NCBI RefSeq assembly: GCF_011603255.1
Contig: NZ_JAANCM010000007.1
Location: forward strand, 186,001 to 250,000
Reading direction: 5' to 3'
DNA from: Ferranicluibacter rubi
Lineage (GTDB): Bacteria > Pseudomonadota > Alphaproteobacteria > Rhizobiales > Rhizobiaceae
DNA: 64,000 nucleotides
Below are positions 62,067 through 64,000 of the stretch, one piece after another. The notes under the pieces are model-generated. The model searched no databases, was not told the DNA's origin, and was given only the letters and a program-made list of their open reading frames with translations. A program made the position numbers and the translations under genes. Position 1 is the first letter of the stretch, and every line of letters begins with the position of its first letter.

Positions 62067-62900
62067 ATGCCCTCAGCAAAGAGTAGCCTCTACACGATCC
62101 TGACCTATGCGGCGGGCCTCCTGTTCCTCGCGGTGTTCATCGGGCCGATACTTTGGTTCATTGCGCTGGCCCTGCGCCCGCCTGAAACGGCCTTCGCCAT
62201 GCCGCCCCAATTCACGTTCACACCGACGCTGAACGCCTTCCGTCACATCCTGGTCGATCCCGGCACGAACGCGCCTCAGCTCGTCAACAGCCTGGTCGTG
62301 GCCATCGGCGCCGTGCTCCTCAACCTGCCGTTCTCGATCCCCGCAGCCTATGCTTTGTCGCGGTTCAAGCTGCGTGGCAAGAAGAACATCATGCTCTGGT
62401 ATCTCGGCCTGCTGATGGCGCCGCCGATCGCCTTCCTTATCCCGTATTTCGTGCTGATGAACCGCATCGGCCTTACCGGCTCCTACCTCTCCATGGTGCT
62501 CGTGCTGCAGACCATGACAATTCCCTTCTCGGTCTGGTTGATGAAGAGCTTCATCGACGAGGTGCCGGCCGAACTCGAAGAGGCGGCCCGAATGGACGGT
62601 GCCCGCTGGTACACGATCATGTGGCGCATCACGCTACCGATCGTGCGCCCTGGCATCATCGTTACCTCCATGTTCGCTTTCGTGTTTGCCTGGAACAATG
62701 CGGCCTTTCCCCTCGTGCTCAGCGCGCGATCCACTGCCACACTTCCCGTAGGCACCCTCGGCTACTTCGCCACCAGCGGAGTCACCTGGAACTACATCGC
62801 CGCGGCCGCAGTGGTCGCGATGATCCCTCCGATGATCATCTTCCTCGTTTTCGACCGCTACGTGGTTCGAGGCCTCACCTTTGGTTCGGTGAAGGGCTAA
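62067..62900 (+). CDS. Sugar ABC transporter permease (MalG-like)
   Basis: 277 residues, six membrane spans. The MalG-type EAA loop ELEEAARMDGARWYTIMWRI near 170-189 is clear. Starts one base after the previous stop. Partner of the MalF-like permease. Confidence 0.92.
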   Translation: MPSAKSSLYTILTYAAGLLFLAVFIGPILWFIALALRPPETAFAMPPQFTFTPTLNAFRHILVDPGTNAPQLVNSLVVAIGAVLLNLPFSIPAAYALSRFKLRGKKNIMLWYLGLLMAPPIAFLIPYFVLMNRIGLTGSYLSMVLVLQTMTIPFSVWLMKSFIDEVPAELEEAARMDGARWYTIMWRITLPIVRPGIIVTSMFAFVFAWNNAAFPLVLSARSTATLPVGTLGYFATSGVTWNYIAAAAVVAMIPPMIIFLVFDRYVVRGLTFGSVKG

Positions 62901-62928
62901 TCGGCCACCATTTTGGAGTAGACCTGAC

Positions 62929-63954
62929 ATGACCAAACTGAGAATGGGCGTCATCGGCGCCGGCCTTTGGGGCACCAACCATGCCCACACCTTCAACGTG
63001 CTGCCCGAGACGGAACTCGTCGCCGTCTGCGATATCGACGAAGGCCGGGCGCAGAAGATGAAGGAAAGCTCCGGCGCCGCCTTTGCCCTGACGGACTACG
63101 AGGCCCTCGTCTCACGCGACGATATCGATGCCGTCTCCGTTGCGACCCCCGATTTCACGCATACGCCGATCATCCTGGCGGCGCTAAAGGCAAACAAGCA
63201 TGTGCTGAGCGAAAAGCCGCTCGCGACCACCGTGCGCGAAGCCGAGAAGATCGTCGAGGCGGCGGCAGCCTCCAGAGGCAAGCTGATGATCGATTTTCAC
63301 AACCGGGTGAACCCGATCCTGGCGCAGGTTCGCACCATGGTGCAATCGGGCGAGATCGGCGTGCCGCGGCATGGCATGGCGCGCCTGTCGAACACAACCT
63401 TCGTGCCGTTCGAGATGCTGAGCTGGGCCGCGAAATCCTCCGCCCTCTGGTTCCTTGGCAGCCATCTTGTGGACGTCCTGCGCTTCATCCTCAATGACGA
63501 GGTCGTCAGGGTCTATGCTGTTACGCGCGACGGTGTGTTGAAGGCTGGCGGCGTCGATACGCGCGATTTTCACCTCTGCATTCTTGAATTTGCCGGCGGC
63601 GCGGTCGTCACCATGGAGAACAGCTGGATCCTGTCACCCGACAACCCGTCGCTCGTCGATTTCAAGCTGGAACTGGTCGGTGATAAAGGCCAGATCCAGG
63701 CCGATCCTACCCATAACGGGGGCTTGCGCCGGATGGTTGAGGGCGGCCTGCGCTATTCAGACTATATCGGCATGACGCCGACCGGCGAGACCCGCATCGG
63801 CGGCTTCGTTCTTGAATCCATTGGCCGCTTCGTCGATGCTGTCGTGCGCGATGCGCCGCTCCTCGCCGATGCAATGGACGGCCTGGCCAACACCAAGGTT
63901 CTCGCCGCGATCGAAGCGTCCGCAGCCAGCGGCAAGGCCGTCGACATCGCCTGA
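62929..63954 (+). CDS. Gfo/Idh/MocA-family oxidoreductase
   Basis: 341 residues. Rossmann motif MGVIGAGLWGTNHAHTF near 5-21, EKP motif LSEKPLATTVREAEKIV near 92-108, and the C-terminal sheet domain. Acts on a sugar or inositol-type substrate using NAD(P), probably the one imported by the ABC transporter just before it. Operon may continue beyond the window (46 bases remain, featureless). Confidence 0.9.
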   Translation: MTKLRMGVIGAGLWGTNHAHTFNVLPETELVAVCDIDEGRAQKMKESSGAAFALTDYEALVSRDDIDAVSVATPDFTHTPIILAALKANKHVLSEKPLATTVREAEKIVEAAAASRGKLMIDFHNRVNPILAQVRTMVQSGEIGVPRHGMARLSNTTFVPFEMLSWAAKSSALWFLGSHLVDVLRFILNDEVVRVYAVTRDGVLKAGGVDTRDFHLCILEFAGGAVVTMENSWILSPDNPSLVDFKLELVGDKGQIQADPTHNGGLRRMVEGGLRYSDYIGMTPTGETRIGGFVLESIGRFVDAVVRDAPLLADAMDGLANTKVLAAIEASAASGKAVDIA

Positions 63955-64000
63955 TCCTTTTCTGGACCGCTGCCTCGATCTTCGGCGGGGCACGGTCCTA

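Overview
The window is a stretch of GC-rich chromosome or megaplasmid from an alphaproteobacterium, most likely a Rhizobiaceae-type member of the Hyphomicrobiales (Rhizobium/Ensifer/Shinella/Agrobacterium relatives). The evidence is the gene repertoire: glx/mgs-type methylamine genes, sarcosine-oxidase-like heterotetramers, an HWE-type histidine kinase, TRAP and PAAT transporters, and the rhizobial style of tightly overlapping ATGA gene junctions. About 60 protein genes are supported. I found no rRNA, tRNA or CRISPR array.

Layout. (1) 1-337 is the end of isocitrate lyase, followed by a strong terminator. (2) 771-7550 is a sugar-acid type catabolic operon: a SAF-domain oxidoreductase, a 3-hydroxyisobutyrate-dehydrogenase-like enzyme, a three-part TRAP transporter and a gluconokinase-like kinase, with a convergent LysR regulator. 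(3) 7722-7841 is a 39-residue gene with its own terminator. (4) 7964-16615 is a glycosyltransferase island of two divergent operons, including a fused sucrose-phosphate-synthase/phosphatase-like protein and a bacterial GT29 (sialyltransferase-like) protein; a secreted yellow/MRJP-type beta-propeller follows. (5) 17953-40201 is a 22-kb methylated-amine region. Read together it encodes trimethylamine to TMAO (tmm), TMAO to dimethylamine (tdm), dimethylamine to methylamine (dmmA, a flavin/2Fe-2S reductase, a heme demethylase and a folate-binding GcvT protein), and methylamine through gamma-glutamylmethylamide and N-methylglutamate (gmaS, mgsABC, mgdABCD). purU, a permease and two regulators accompany it. 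Nearly identical palindromes lie upstream of the dmm-tmm-tdm and mgs operons. (6) 40230-41015 is an ExoX-like exonuclease.

(7) 41114-46823 looks like a hut (histidine) locus with a HutC-type repressor and a PAAT ABC transporter, but its ammonia-lyase-family enzyme lacks the Ala-Ser-Gly triad that makes the MIO cofactor. That is the hallmark of ergothionase, which releases trimethylamine from ergothioneine. I infer that this locus may feed trimethylamine into region 5. The transporter binding-protein gene carries an apparent 1-base frameshift.

(8) 47074-51410 holds a small unknown, a response regulator/HWE kinase pair, a cold-shock gene, a small unknown, and a TetR/metallo-lactonase pair sharing a palindromic operator. 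(9) 51427-54740 is a TPP-riboswitch-controlled thiamine-precursor transport operon (ykoF-thiXZY). (10) 54984-57851 is a WYL regulator divergent from a RidA-family protein, an integrase remnant and an HNH endonuclease: a small accessory scar. (11) 58020-63954 is a ROK repressor divergent from a CUT1 sugar ABC transporter and a Gfo/Idh/MocA dehydrogenase.
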